From the NCBI RefSeq assembly GCF_024679095.1, contig NC_066515.1, positions 24,109,387-24,173,386 on the forward strand: DNA of 64,000 bases, in the 5' to 3' direction. A program made the translations under genes and the position numbers. Within the stretch, counting starts at the first letter, position 1. Each line of letters begins with the position of its first letter. Origin of the DNA: Eriocheir sinensis (Eukaryota; Arthropoda; Malacostraca; Decapoda; Varunidae). Shown one piece after another: positions 10,903 to 22,120 of this stretch. The notes beneath the pieces were generated by a model. It did no database searches. It saw only the letters and a program-made list of their open reading frames with translations, and was not told the origin of the DNA.

Positions 10903-11690
10903 ATGAGTGAGACGAACCACATTAGATACAAAAGATAAAAAAAAAGACTCCCAAAATATCCTCTCATATATTTTCTTTATGATAACCTGAAGTCTCTATC
11001 ATCAAGGTTTTAATATTAAGATACGAGGCACCATTAGAGCCTTATTAAGCGTCGATATTAATGAGAAAATTATCTATTTGCTTAGTTCTATCAATCTAAT
11101 GCTGAAGGGTGTGCTTTATAAGGGAAGTGATTGCGACCCCCGAGGCTGGATTGCGAAATATGTGGTCGGGAGGGTTGAGGCCATATCATCATTCTTCTTC
11201 ATTACTGTCACACCCCGGCCAGAGCCATACCCCCCTGCTGTCTCCCCTCCTTCCTTTTTCCCCCTCTCTCTACTCACTCTACCTCGTCATCACTCCCTCT
11301 CGCTGTACATTGAAAACCCCAAATTTAAAGTGAGTTGTGTGTTATCATTTATGTGGAATATAAATCGTAGTATATCTTTGTTTATCATGGTGTTAGTGTG
11401 GAAGGGGTAGGTGGAGGGAGATGGAAGGAGTATGTGGGTGGAGTGTGTGGATAAGGAGTCGGAAAAGTGGGTGAAATTGCTCTTTAAATGAATATGTGTA
11501 AGAGTTATTTTTGAACCGTGCAGGTGTGTGTGTGTGTGTGTGTGTGTGGGTGTAATGACTGTATTTGAGTATTTATGTAAACCCCTGGCTCTTAGTTAAC
11601 CTCCGTGGGTCTGCGCGTGTAACCCCGTGTGTACCTTTGCTTGTGTTAGTGGTTTATTTAGAAGCGTGCAGCCTTGTCAGCAACCCGCCC
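10903..11690. other. Mixed-sequence spacer, no gene seen
   Basis: Fairly normal composition, with AT-rich sequence at 10915-11100, a CT-rich patch at 11225-11300 and a short GT run at 11522-11548. Open frames (110 aa at 11078-11410, 113 aa at 11565-11906) have no domain I recognise, and the second runs into the tandem repeat that follows. Confidence 0.5.
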
Positions 11691-12300
11691 ATAAGTATGC
11701 CTACCCAACGGCCCCATTCCTCTTGCCTTCCTGACCTTAACCTCTGTCTCCCCTTTATTTTTTCTTCTTTTTATTCCTCTATATTCTTCTTTTTATATGT
11801 ATGCCTACCCAGCAGTCCCAATTCCTCTTGGCTTCCTGACCTTAACCTCCTTTATCTCGCCTTAATTTTTCCTTTTTTTTACTTCTATTTTTCTTCCTAT
11901 TTATAAGTATGTCTACCCAACAGTCTCCATTCCTCTTGCCTTCCTGACCTTCACCTTGCCTTCCCATAATTTTTTTTAACTTTTTTATTCCTTCATATTC
12001 TTCCTATTTATAAGTATGTCTACCCAACAGTCTCCATTCCTCTTGCCTTCCTGACCTTCACCTTGCCTTCCCATCATTTTTTAAAACTTTTTATTCCTTC
12101 ATATTCTTCCTATTTATAAGTATGTCTACCCAACAGTCTCCATTCCTCTTCCTTTCCTGACCTTCACCTTGCCTTCCCATCATTTTTTAAAACTTTTTAT
12201 TCCTTCATATTCTTCCTATTTATAAGCATGCCTACTCAACATCCCCATTCCTTCATTTCTCCTATTCCATTTTCTTTCATATTTCTTCCATTTGTATTTC
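11691..12300. repeat. Six-copy tandem repeat, period about 106 bp
   Basis: The head ATAAGTATG(C/T)CTACCCA occurs at 11691, 11795, 11903, 12010, 12116 and 12222, with spacings of 104-108 bp. Each unit then carries CCATTCCTCTTGCCTTCCTGACCTT-type sequence and an A/T-rich tail. The inner copies (3-5) are nearly identical and the outer ones diverged, as expected for unequal exchange. Confidence 0.9.
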
Positions 12301-12595
12301 TATCAATTTCAATCTTTCCCTATTCCCTTTCCTTCTCACCTCATTCATTTCCCCACTTTATGTTCCTCTCCCATTTTCTTTCATATTCCTTCCTTTTGTA
12401 TTCCTGTCAATTTTAAACTTTTCCGTATTCCCTTTCCTTCTCACCCTATTCATTTCCCCTCTTTATGTTCTTTCCTTTCAATCATCTTCTATCTTACACC
12501 CGGCATATTTCCTTCCCTTCATATCCCCATTTGTCTTTCATGTTCCCTTCCCTCACGTCTCCATCACGCTAAATCTATTCATGTTCCCTTTATCT
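12301..12595. other. Pyrimidine-rich spacer with weak 114-bp repetition
   Basis: C/T-rich sequence in which TTCATATTTCTTCC(A)TTTGTATT(T)C and CATTTTCTTTCATATTCCTTCC-like phrases recur. It is a degraded tandem repeat at best and holds no gene. Confidence 0.5.
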
Positions 12596-12599
12596 ACGT

Positions 12600-13090
12600 C
12601 TTCGGCCTCGGCACACATTATTCTCCCTTCTTCCCTTCCCTTAAAATCGCTGCCAACTTTTTCTGTCTCTTATACTTCTACTTCTTCTCTTCTACTTCTT
12701 CAACCTCTGCATCCATTACTCTTCCTTCTTCCCTTCCCTTAAAATCGCTGTCAACTTGTTCTGTCTTTTCTATTTCTACTTTTTCTACTTCCACTTCTTC
12801 TCTTCTACGTCTTCAGCCTCTACTCAAATTATTATCCCTTATTTCTTTCCCTTAAAATCGCTGCCAACTTCTTCTGTCTCTTCTACTTCTACTTCTTCTC
12901 TTCTTCTTCTTCAGCCGCTGCACACATTATTTTTCCTTTATTCCATTTCCTTAAAATCGCTGCTAACTTCTTGTCTCTTCTACTTCTACTTCTACTTCTT
13001 CTCTTCTACGTCTTCAGCCTCTGCACACATTATTCTTCCTTATTCCCTTCCCTTAAAATCGCTAACAACTTCTTTCTTCTATTATATGTT
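12600..13090. repeat. Five-copy tandem repeat, period about 98-113 bp
   Basis: The word TTAAAATCGCT occurs at 12641, 12739, 12852, 12951 and 13053. Each copy is preceded by ATTATT/ATTACT plus CCTTCTTCCC and followed by (G)CCAACTT and a run of CTTCTA. Length differences come from the CTT-type core. Confidence 0.88.
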
Positions 13091-14105
13091 CATCCCTTTT
13101 TTTTCATTCTTATTCTATTTTCTTCATATTTTTTCCCATTTTGGTGATTTTTTACTCAGTTGTTTCCCTTTTCTTCGCCTTTTCTTCTCTCTCTCTGTTC
13201 CGTTTTTCCCCCGCCATCTTTTGTTTCCTTTTCCTTCTTTCTTCTTCAAGTTTTCTTCCTCTTTTCCCGTTATTTTCCTCTTTTTCTTTTTCTTCCTCGT
13301 ACTCTGAACTTTCTCCCAATTATTTTTCCTTTCTTTACTTCCTTTTCTTACTCACGTTCTCTCCCTTTCATTATCTTTCCCTCTTCATCCTTTGTTACCT
13401 TCTTTATCGCTCCTCTTCTTCACATCCCCATCCTTCTCACTTTCCCTTTCCTACCCTCCAAAATCTCTCTTCATCCAAGTTCTCTCTCCTTCATTATCCT
13501 TCCCTCTCCATCCTTTCCTTCCATCTTTATCGCTCCTCTTCTCGTCTTCACATCCCCATCCTTCTCACGTTCCCTTTTCTACCCCCCAAAAATCTCTCTT
13601 CATCCGAGCCATTCATTCACCCAACGCATCCTCCTCCACATCATCCTTGCCACCCCCCTCATCTCTCTTTCCTCCTCGCCTTCCTTCCTTCCTTCCCTCC
13701 TTCTCTTCGTCTCTCTCCGTCTCTTCCTTCCTTACCCCCCGCCCCCCCGCCCCCCCTGGACATAAATCAGCCGCGGTCATCCCTTGCCTCGCCGCCGCCA
13801 CCGCCAACGAGATGAATCACCGAAAAGTTGTGTTGGACGTGTGTGAAGGATGACCGCTGCCTTCCTCCTCCTCCTCCTCCTCCTCCTCCTTGACTATCTT
13901 TCTCTCTTCCTCCTCCTCCTCTTCTTTGTCTTCCTCCCCTTGTTCTAGCTTCATCTTTGTCTTCTTTGCTTTATACTCTCTGCATCTTTCTGGTTTTCCG
14001 CCGCCTGTTGTCCATTAGTTAGCCGCCTCCTCCTTTTTCATCCTCCTCCTCCTCTGTTTCTCTTTCTCTCTCTCTATTTATCCTTCTCGCCTTCTTTAGT
14101 GTGTG
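13091..14105. other. Pyrimidine domain
   Basis: C/T-rich DNA with a partial duplication: TCTCTCTTCATCC(A/G) phrases near 13465 and 13597 are about 132 bp apart. Dense C runs with G spacers lie at 13733-13758, a CpG patch at 13770-13815 and a clean TCC array at 13864-13890. No gene is seen. Confidence 0.7.
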
Positions 14106-14464
14106 TCTTTCCGCAGTAAAGGATGAAAGAAATGGAGGAAGGTCTTGGCGTGCGGTATAAACAGAGAAAGAGAAGAATAAGAGAGAAAAGAGAAAGTGGT
14201 GTGGAGTCTCTTACCTCACCTGTATCGCCTATAATTAAGGGGGACTCAACAGGTTATTACCCAAACCACAGGTGAGAGCCAGAAGTGTGACGGCATGAAT
14301 GGAGGATAATTCACTGCTTGACGTTTAGCGAAAATATCTTTGCTATAATTTCCCTTAATTGGCGAGCGTCTGTCGAGGCCAACATATCGCTTCACAGTTG
14401 CTGATGTCGAGTTGTTTGTTTTGATTAATATTTATTCGCCCGCGTTAGTCTTTGTTACGGGGTC

Positions 14465-14466
<2 letters not shown>
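14106..14466. other. Mixed island
   Basis: Normal complexity. Notable words are CACCTGT (about 14218), AATTAAG (about 14233), ACAGGTTATTAC (about 14249) and CACAGGTGAG (about 14267), that is, repeated E-box-type ACCTGT/ACAGGT within 60 bp. A regulatory role is possible but not shown. Confidence 0.35.
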
Positions 14467-14784
<318 letters not shown>

Positions 14785-14892
14785 AAGGTCACACAATCCC
14801 TCCGCCATTACTCTCAGAAAAGGTCGGTCTCTTGTGGGCCTGTCAATCTTGCTGTCTGATCAGTTTTTGTTCAGTCAACCAAATATCACTTA

Positions 14893-14942
14893 CACCACCA
14901 CCACCACCACCACCACTACCATCACCACCACCACCACCACCA
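14893..14942. repeat. (ACC) trinucleotide array
   Basis: ACC units carry ACT and ATC interruptions. Confidence 0.9.
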
Positions 14943-15039
14943 CGCCTACTTGCATCATCACTACTACTAATTCACCTACGTCATTTTTCTTCCCACCTTT
15001 CCTTTCTGTATTTTCCTTCCCTTTCTATTTTCTGTTTAA

Positions 15040-15375
15040 TCTTCACCTTTCCTTTCCTTTCTTTTCCTTTCCCTTCCTTTCCTTTCTTTCCCTTCCATTC
15101 CTTTCCTTTCCTTTCCTCTCCTTTCCTTTCCTTTCCTTTCCTTCCCTTCTCTTCCCTTCCCTTCCCTCTCCTTTCCTTCCGTTTCCTTTCCTTCCCTTCC
15201 CCTTCCTTTTCTTCCCTTCCCTCCTTCCTTCCTTCCTTCCTTCCTTCCTTCCCTTCCTTCCTTCCTTTCCTTTCTTCCTTTCCTTTCCTTCCTTCCTTCC
15301 TTCCTTCCTTCCTTCCCTTCCCTTCCCTTCCTTTCCTTACCTTTCCTTTCCTTTCCTTTCCTTTCCTCTCCTCTT
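15040..15375. repeat. (CTTTC)/(CTTCC) array of about 335 bp
   Basis: Nearly all sequence is CTTTC, CCTTC or TTCC units in alternating blocks. On the other strand it reads GAAAG/GGAAG. The Phe/Leu/Pro/Ser periodic frames follow from the 5-bp unit. Confidence 0.93.
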
Positions 15376-15387
15376 CTTCTCCCTACC

Positions 15388-15678
15388 ACCACCACCATCA
15401 CCACCACCACCACCACCACCATTATCTTAACCCTCAAAACTATTATCACCACTATCAATAACATCACCACCATCACCACATCCATCATCACCACCAAGAC
15501 CATTACCACCACCATCGTCAATACCATCTTCATCACCATTTTCTTGCCCCTTTCAACACCATAATCAATACCGCTAACGACACCCATTCATGTTCTGCTG
15601 TCAACTCCATCATCACCACCTTGGCTTTCATTACCACCACCACCACCACCACCACCACCACCACCACCACCACCACCA
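15388..15678. repeat. ACC/ATC trinucleotide-rich block
   Basis: ACC arrays lie at 15388-15421 and 15632-15678. Between them, sequence dominated by ACC, ATC and CAC triplets (15422-15600) looks like a decayed part of the same array. A weaker continuation lies at 15755-15810. Confidence 0.88.
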
Positions 15679-15810
15679 AGGTTCAAGGGTTGTGTATGTG
15701 GGCTTCAAACTCACTATACATTCATCATATTCTCACCATTATGTAACTTTATTGACAGCTTCATCACCATCACCTCCATCACCACCTCCACCATCACCAA
15801 TCAACACCAT

Positions 15811-16255
15811 CAGTACCCTCCCTCCCTCTCCCTCTCCCCCTTACAATCATCATCAAGCCTCGCCCAGTTTTAAAACATCTCCCTTCTCCCTTTCTTTTCT
15901 CCCTCCCTTTATCCTTCTTCCCTCCCTTCCTTTATCCTCCTTTCCTCCCTTCATTCACTCTTCTCTTCTTCCCTTCCTTCGCCCTTTTTTCCTCCCTCCC
16001 TTCACCTTTCTTTTCTCTCTCCCTCTCTGTCTTCTTCCCTCCCTTCCCCTCCTTCACCCATCCTTCTTACCTCCCTTTACTCTCCTTTCCTCCCTCCCTT
16101 CACCCTTCTTTTCCTTCCTTTCTCTCCCTCCATTCACCCTCCTTTCCTCCCTCCCCTCACCCTTCTTTTCAACCTTCCTTCACTCATCACCTTTCCCCCC
16201 CTCTCCTCTCTCCCTCCCTCCCTTCCATCACCCTCCATCTTTCTCTTCCTTTATT
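15811..16255. other. Pyrimidine domain with a CTCCCTCCCTTCA-type repeat
   Basis: The phrase CCTCCCTTCA(C/T)(C/T) recurs about every 20-60 bp. No gene is seen. Confidence 0.7.
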
Positions 16256-16371
16256 TTGTGGGTAAAAAGGAATGATGTATTGCCGCACACTGTGTCCGAC
16301 GGCGAGGAGTGTGTAATTAGCAACTCTCTTTTTAGATAATTGATTACTTACCTGGGCCAGTAATTAACCTT

Positions 16372-16374
<3 letters not shown>
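16256..16374. other. Short mixed island
   Basis: About 115 bp with two TAATTA words (about 16315 and 16361), GATAATTGATTA at about 16336 and ACCTGG at about 16350. It lies directly next to a GA array. Confidence 0.35.
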
Positions 16375-16444
<70 letters not shown>

Positions 16445-16488
16445 AGTGAATAAGTAAATGAGATAAAGATAAATAGATAGATAGATAG

Positions 16489-16538
<50 letters not shown>
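16375..16538. repeat. (GA)33 and (GA)24 arrays with ATAG spacer
   Basis: Two GA arrays (16375-16441 and 16491-16538) flank A-rich sequence that includes four ATAG units at about 16474-16488. Confidence 0.93.
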
Positions 16539-16540
<2 letters not shown>

Positions 16541-16916
16541 GTTTTAAAAGGGCTAATGAACACGTGTTTCTGAAAAGGTGAAGCGTTTTTTAATTTATTT
16601 TCTTGTCCTAAAAAAAATAAAAAAATCCCTCTTTCGTTACTCTTGACGTTAAAGGGAAGTGCTCGCTCGTAGACTGCTAATTTTCCTATTCTACCTCATT
16701 CTAGTGCTTTATTTTTGTCTTCCATACTTCTATAGTTCGTGTTTCGTGTATTCTGCCTCTCCCTTTACATTCAATATCAAAATTACAATCTTCTCTAACT
16801 ATTACTTTCCACCCCACTTTTTACATTCCTTATTTCCACTTCCTTATAATTCCTTCTTTTATTCCTGAAGTTTGCCGTTATGTACTCCAATTTTCTCTTC
16901 ACTTAATCTTACGTCT
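16539..16916. other. Mixed to T-rich spacer
   Basis: Mixed sequence to about 16680 and then T-rich. I see no coding evidence. Confidence 0.5.
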
Positions 16917-17600
16917 CCTAATATTCCTCCTTCCACCTCCCTTCTCACATTCGCCATTACCACACGCCTTGTTCTTCATTTCCCCTTCTTTACACCTCCT
17001 TACTCTACTTCTCTGGTTATTATTTATACATTCCTATCCTCCTTTCTGCCTTGACTTCACTATTTTCATCCTACGTTCCTTAATAACACTCTCCACCTCC
17101 CTTCTCACATTCTCCATTACCACACACCTTGGTCTGCATATCCCCTTCTTTATACCTCCTTACTTTACTCCTCTGCATACATTCCTATCCTCCTTTCTGC
17201 TTTGATTTCACTCTTTTCATCTTACGTTCCTTAATAACACTTTCCACCTCCCTTCTCACATTCTCCATTACCACACACCTTGGTCTGCATATCCCCTTCT
17301 TTATACCTCCTTCCTGTTCTTGTATTATTATTACATTTTTCATTTTGATTTTGCTTCTTATTTTTTATTTTTTTTTTGTGTTCTTCCACCTCCCCTCTCC
17401 TCTTTCTCACATTACACACACCTTGGTCTGCATATCCCCTTCTTTATACCTCCTTACTTTACTCCTCTGCATACATTCCTATCCTCCTTTCTGCTTTGAT
17501 TTCACTCTTTTCATCTAACGTCCCTTAATAACACTGTCCACCTCCCTTCTCACATTCTCCATTACCACACACCTTGGTCTCCTCATTCCCCTCCTTCACG
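16917..17600. repeat. Five-copy tandem repeat, period about 142-160 bp
   Basis: The word CCACCTCCC occurs at 16933, 17093, 17244, 17386 (CCACCTCCCCTCTCC, the most diverged) and 17538. Units share TCTCCATTACCACACACCTTGGTCTGCATATCC (read in pieces), then CCTATCCTCCTTTCTGC and TTCCTTAATAACACT. The fourth unit has an A/T-rich replacement at 17325-17380. Confidence 0.9.
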
Positions 17601-17933
17601 GCGCCTTCCTTTGCTCTCTGTTTTTCGACGTATCTCTTCCTCCCTTCCTTCCCTCCATTAACTCGCCCTCCCCACCCGCTGCCAGAATGGGATGTTTACA
17701 GCTTCTCAGGGCGGAGGCAAACGGGGCTATCCCAGAGGAGGCATCACGAAGGTCCCATCCTATTCCTAAAGAAACTAGAGAGGGAGAGAGGGAGAGAGAG
17801 ACATGGTTTTTGGGAGATAAGGGAAAAGGAGAGAGTATATCGACGAAGGGGAGGAAGAAGGAAAGACCAAAGAAGGGGAGTAGAGGGGAAGAGGATAAAA
17901 TGGGAGGGGTTTATGGGAGGGGTCTTGAGGGGA

Positions 17934-17934
<1 letters not shown>
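17601..17934. other. Mixed island then purine-rich spacer
   Basis: Normal complexity at about 17595-17760, then GGGAGAG/GGAAGG purine sequence. The 193-aa and 157-aa frames crossing into the GT/CT arrays are not supported by any domain. Confidence 0.5.
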
Positions 17935-18141
<207 letters not shown>

Positions 18142-18208
18142 GGGGGGGGGGTTAAGATAGCGGCCCTGTTGCTTTATGGTAACTTAGGGACCCATACGAC
18201 TTTATGTG

Positions 18209-18391
<183 letters not shown>

Positions 18392-18392
<1 letters not shown>

Positions 18393-18869
18393 CATTAGTA
18401 TCCACCCTAATGTGTTCTCTAATGACGCACGCAACTTTGCTTTACGTTGAGTGCGTGTTGGACGTGGCTCGTAAAGTGAGAGGCGGAGGAAGAGGAAGAG
18501 GAAGAGGAAGAGGAAGAGGAAGAGGAAGAGGTTACAGCAAGAAGGAAGAGAGTGACGAAGTAGTTAGAGGAGAAAGAGCACATGGAATAAAGGAAGAAGA
18601 GAAATTATAACAGTAAATATTGGAATAAGGAGAAGGAAGAGGAGGAAGAATGAGAAGAGAATGACGAAGAAATTGGAGGATGAAGAGAACTAGGAATAGG
18701 AGGAGGAAGAGAAGAACGAAGAAGAAGAAGGATTGATATAAGAGACGAAGGAGTAACGACCAGGAAGAATATTGAGAACAAAAAAAGAAGAATTAATATA
18801 GAAGAAGAGGAATAAGAAAGAGGGAAGAAGTGGAGGAGGATAAATATGAGAATGGGAAGAATGACAACG
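18392..18869. other. Purine-rich flank of the retrotransposon
   Basis: A 90-bp mixed patch (18392-18480) is followed by a (GAGGAA)n hexamer array (about 18484-18530) and GAAGAAGA-rich sequence up to the insertion point at about 18870. Confidence 0.7.
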
Positions 18870-18870
18870 A

Positions 18871-19260
18871 CAATACCAACAATACAAAACACTCAAAGCA
18901 GAAATAAAACAAGAAACCGAAAATATAAGAGACAAAAACTTCAAAGATTCGATTGGAAAGCTAACAACTCTCACACAACCAAAAACATTTTGGAGTCAAC
19001 TGAAAAAACTAAAAGGGGAAAAATCCAACAACGACCAACACTTAATAAAAAATAACAGAAAACTAACATCAAACAAAGCGAAAGAGCAGGCATTCAGAGA
19101 AGAATGGGAACCTGTATTCAGCATAACAAGAGAAGAAAACATCCGGTACGACAGAAACACAGAAAACGAAGTTATAAACTATCTTAACGAACACGAACAT
19201 ATACGCGCACGATCCCCTCTCAGATACAAGCAGACTACAAGGAATGAATCACACAGATGA
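18871..19260 (+). pseudogene. Retrotransposon ORF fragment, pre-RT region
   Basis: One frame stays open from just after an in-frame TGA at 18862-18864 to the TGA at 19258-19260, about 129 codons, without a methionine near its start. The residues (lysine- and glutamate-rich with T-F-W-S-Q-L-K-K-L-K-G at about residue 38-48) resemble the segment that precedes the RT domain in LINE ORF2 proteins. It is the surviving upstream part of the element and has no start codon of its own. Confidence 0.65.
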
Positions 19261-19577
19261 ACTGATATCAATGGACGAAATTAAACGAACAATCAAATCA
19301 TTTAAAATAACCTGGGTGACAACACTCGGGTGAATCAATAATAAATAAACATATTCTGACTACCTTGAAATAGCCCTAGAAAAGCTACAGGTGATCTTTA
19401 ATCACACATTATCAATGGGATACTTCCCAGAAAATTCAAAACAGCTGTGATCAAATTATTGCCAAAAATTCAGACAACACAAACCCAATAAATTTTAGAC
19501 CAATATCTTTACTCGAAGTCACAGGAAAAATACTAGAAAATTATTAACATAAGATTACGAAAAGAAACAAAAACATC
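19261..19577 (+). pseudogene. Broken RT fingers region
   Basis: The conserved pieces are spread over different frames: an I-K-R-T-I-K-S-F-K segment near 19283-19310, then an N-F-R-P-I-S-L-L segment near 19492-19520. Stops lie between (for example TGA at about 19331 and TAA words at about 19340-19350). The equivalent of the usual K-A-P-G-x-D turn near 19310-19330 is no longer readable. Confidence 0.6.
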
Positions 19578-20089
19578 TTGAAAGATTCTCACCACGGATT
19601 CAGAACAAAAAGAGGAACGGATACAGCACTCAGAGTAATTCACGAAACCGCAGCACACCACGCTGCCCGAAAACAACAATGCTACTTAGTACTACGAGAC
19701 ATAAGCAAAGCCTTTGATAAAGTATGGCTGCAAGGTCTCCAATACAATATAGGCCTTCTAGATATCCCACACATCACCAAAATCTTCTAAACAACTTTAT
19801 CATCGACAGAAAAGCCAATATAAGAGTTAACCACTACACAGGCCCAACATTCACACTAAAAGCAGGAGTCCTTCAGGGGAGCGCATTGTCTCCAACGTTG
19901 TTCACAATTTATACCAATGACCTACCAGAGCCAGCAATAGACTGCACAACCATACAATATGCAGATGATATAACCCAAATAATATTTTATGCAGGGAAAT
20001 CAAGAACATTAATGGCCAACAGGGTCCAAAACGAGATCAAGAAAATCAACGACTATGAGAAAATGGAAAATCAAAACCAACAAGAATAA
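19578..20089 (+). pseudogene. RT palm domain, split by a frameshift
   Basis: Two overlapping frames carry the catalytic core. The first (19578-19790) has H-G-F-R near its start and motif A D-I-S-K-A-F-D-K-V-W at 19698-19727. It stops at 19788-19790. The domain continues in the next frame from about 19785 with motif B at 19865-19893 and Y-A-D-D at 19958-19969, then stops at 20087-20089. A single indel near 19785 explains the split. Both catalytic aspartate positions are kept, but the product cannot be made as one chain. Confidence 0.8.
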
Positions 20090-20656
20090 ATTTAAAATAG
20101 TTCCACTGGCGGTAACAAAGAAAAACAACATAAAAATTGAATGAACACCATTAAATTACTCAGAAAAATGGAAATTAATAGGAGTCACTATAAGCAGAAA
20201 TGTAATAGAACATCATGTGAATGAAATAAAGAACAAAGCATTATTGGCACTAACAGAACTATACAGATTTAGAAACTTACCAACAAAATCAAAATACACC
20301 TTATCAAAACACTTGTACTACCAATACTACGATACCCACACATACCACTAATAACACTCAGCGACAAAAACACAATGAAATTACAAAAGGTGCAGAATCA
20401 AGCTCTAAGGTTCGCAAATAACGAACGATTCCCTATACAAAATCAACAAAGAAATGCACGAAGAAGCAAAACTACATCCCGTAAACTACCACATACACAT
20501 GCAAGCGGGAAAACATTCATCAAGATGACATCCATGAATAGCGAACAATTCACGAGAATAACAGAAAACTACGAGAGCCACAAAAACCACGCATGGTTTA
20601 AGAAGACAAAAAATATACTGGACAGAGGACCACCGAGGAAAAAGTACACAACGTAA
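20090..20656 (+). pseudogene. RT thumb / C-terminal remnant
   Basis: After several stops, an open frame at 20375-20656 begins at a methionine and includes K-L-Q-K-V-Q-N-Q-A-L-R, a motif typical of the post-palm region of LINE reverse transcriptases. Frame changes near 20440 and 20520 are likely, because sensible residues alternate between frames. The element's coding part ends by about 20660. Confidence 0.65.
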
Positions 20657-20883
20657 AGCAGGAACGAACACGGAAAGCAAATAAACAAAACACATAAGAT
20701 AACAAGAAAACAGAGCGACACTAGATACAGCATACTTAAGGACTAAATAAAGGACTAAGCAAGGCGGACAGCCCGCCACCTTTTAACCTCTCACTTTACT
20801 TCAACATCACTTCAAAAACTTTACTATACCTATACTCTTATTTCACCACACCCTAATCTATCCTACATCTTTAGATTAGATTA
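20657..20883 (+). mobile_element. 3' UTR and TTAGA tail of the retrotransposon
   Basis: The non-coding 3' end has a small hairpin GGCGG-ACAGC-CCGCC at about 20763-20777 and ends in TTAGATTAGATTAG (about 20870-20884). Simple tandem tails instead of poly(A) are known in several LINE clades. In this copy the tail marks the right boundary. Confidence 0.6.
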
Positions 20884-21263
20884 GACAACGTGTGAAAAAA
20901 GAAAGAAACGAACCAAAATAATGAAAAAAAATGATCAGAGAGAGAGAGAGAAGAGAAGAGAAGAGAAGAAGAAAAGAATAGAGATAGAGAAGTGAAGAGG
21001 AAGGGAAAAAATGGAAAGAGAGGAGGAGAATATGACGAAATAAAATAAAATAAAAGGAAAACAAAAAAAAGAGAAGAAATAAGGATAAAGAAGAGAAAAC
21101 TAGAGAGAGAGAGAGAGAGAGAGTGTATAGCGGTTACCTCCTCTCTTCCTCCCAACCCGAGGGGCCCGCGGGACGAGGTAGGTCAAATCCGAGGAAATCT
21201 TGGCCGCTTCTTCCGGATTTAAAGCCACTTCCGGTCCTCCTCCATTGTTTTGAGGGTGCCAGG
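20884..21263. other. Purine-rich flank plus mixed island
   Basis: AAAG/GAGAAG-rich sequence runs to a short GA array (21104-21123). A mixed, CpG-containing island follows (21125-21262). No gene is seen. Confidence 0.6.
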
Positions 21264-21570
21264 AGGAGGAGGAGGAGGAGGAGGAGGAGGAGGAGGGTAG
21301 TAGTAATGGCTGTAGAGGAGGAGGAAGAAGAAATGGGTAGGAGAAGAAGACGAAGAAGTAGAAGGTGAAGAAGGGGAAGAAGGAGGAGGAGGAGGAGGAG
21401 GAGGAGGAGGAGGAGGAGGAGGAGGGGGGGGATGATGATGGGGGTGGTGGTAATGGCTGTAGAGGAGGAGGAAGAAGAGATGGGTTGGAGAAGAAGACGA
21501 AGAAGTAGAAGGTGAAGGAGAGGAAGGGGGAAGAGGAGGAGGAGGAGGAGGAGGAGGAGGAGGAGGAGGA
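21264..21570. repeat. GGA arrays embedded in a 147-bp duplication
   Basis: Clean GGA arrays lie at about 21264-21296, 21381-21424 and 21535-21570. The word ATGGCTGTAGAGGAGG occurs at 21306 and 21453, so the unit is a unique spacer of about 100 bp plus a GGA core. Confidence 0.9.
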
Positions 21571-21880
21571 CAATGGTTGGAATATGGATGAAGGAAAAAA
21601 GGAGAAGAGTTAGAAGGAGGAGGACGAGGAGGACGAGGAAGAGGGAGAAAAAAAAAACCCAGTATATAATGAAGAAAAGAAATAGATAAGGAGTATGATA
21701 AAAACGTAGCTGGAGGAAAAAGAAGAAAAAAAAGAAGAAAGAAAGAACAAAACCACAATAAAGTTCAAAAGATAACAAGACTTGAGCAGAGAAGACAAAA
21801 AAACCCACAAGAATCAAGTTCAAAATCATAAAGAAAACCAAAACTCAAAGGAAAAATATACCCCAAATAACCTTCACTAT
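21571..21880. other. Purine/A-rich spacer
   Basis: AG-rich and then A-rich. Frames on the minus strand are Ser/Phe/Leu strings. Confidence 0.6.
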
Positions 21881-22120
21881 AAAGCCCGAATCCTTTAGCC
21901 GGAGTGCGCATCAAGGAAGAGTCATTTGGACGCTAATATGAAGAAGCGGTGTACCCGGGGACCGTTTGCGGAGGAGTTAGCACCGCCGCCCGTCTCTCCA
22001 CTTGCTTAATTTGCTTGCAAGGTGAGGTAGGACGAGGCACTCCCGCTACTGTTGACCCGCCTGTGTTTGCCGTGTGCGCACTTGTCCTATAATTTAGTGT
22101 CCTTAAGCCAGGCACAAGTG
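21881..22120. other. Mixed CpG-containing island
   Basis: About 240 bp of normal complexity (AAGCGGTGTACCCGGGGACC near 21945). The 60-aa minus frame here has no domain I recognise. It might be an exon or a regulatory patch, but nothing decides it. Confidence 0.35.

Larger units (their letters stand above)
18870..20883 (+). mobile_element. 5'-truncated, decayed non-LTR retrotransposon
   Basis: This is a copy of about 2.0 kb of a LINE-type element that keeps only the reverse-transcriptase half of its ORF. The sense strand is A-rich (unlike the C/T or A/G flanks), which helps set its limits. In order it shows a pre-RT region (18871-19258), an F-R-P-I-S-L-L motif at about 19498, palm motif A with D-I-S-K-A-F-D (19698), motif B with G-V-L-Q-G-S-A-L-S-P (19865) and motif C Y-A-D-D (19958-19969). 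A thumb-like K-L-Q-K-V-Q-N-Q-A-L-R follows at about 20379. No endonuclease domain precedes it. Frame changes and stops show it is dead. It ends in a TTAGATTAGATTAG tail. GACAACG is found just before (18863-18869) and just after (20884-20890), a possible 7-bp target-site duplication. The clade (Jockey/CR1/I-like) is not resolved by eye. Confidence 0.85.

Noticed and set aside
18870..20883. Retrovirus-like or LTR element
   Set aside because: No LTRs, protease, RNase H or integrase seen; RT motifs and the tandem tail fit a non-LTR element.
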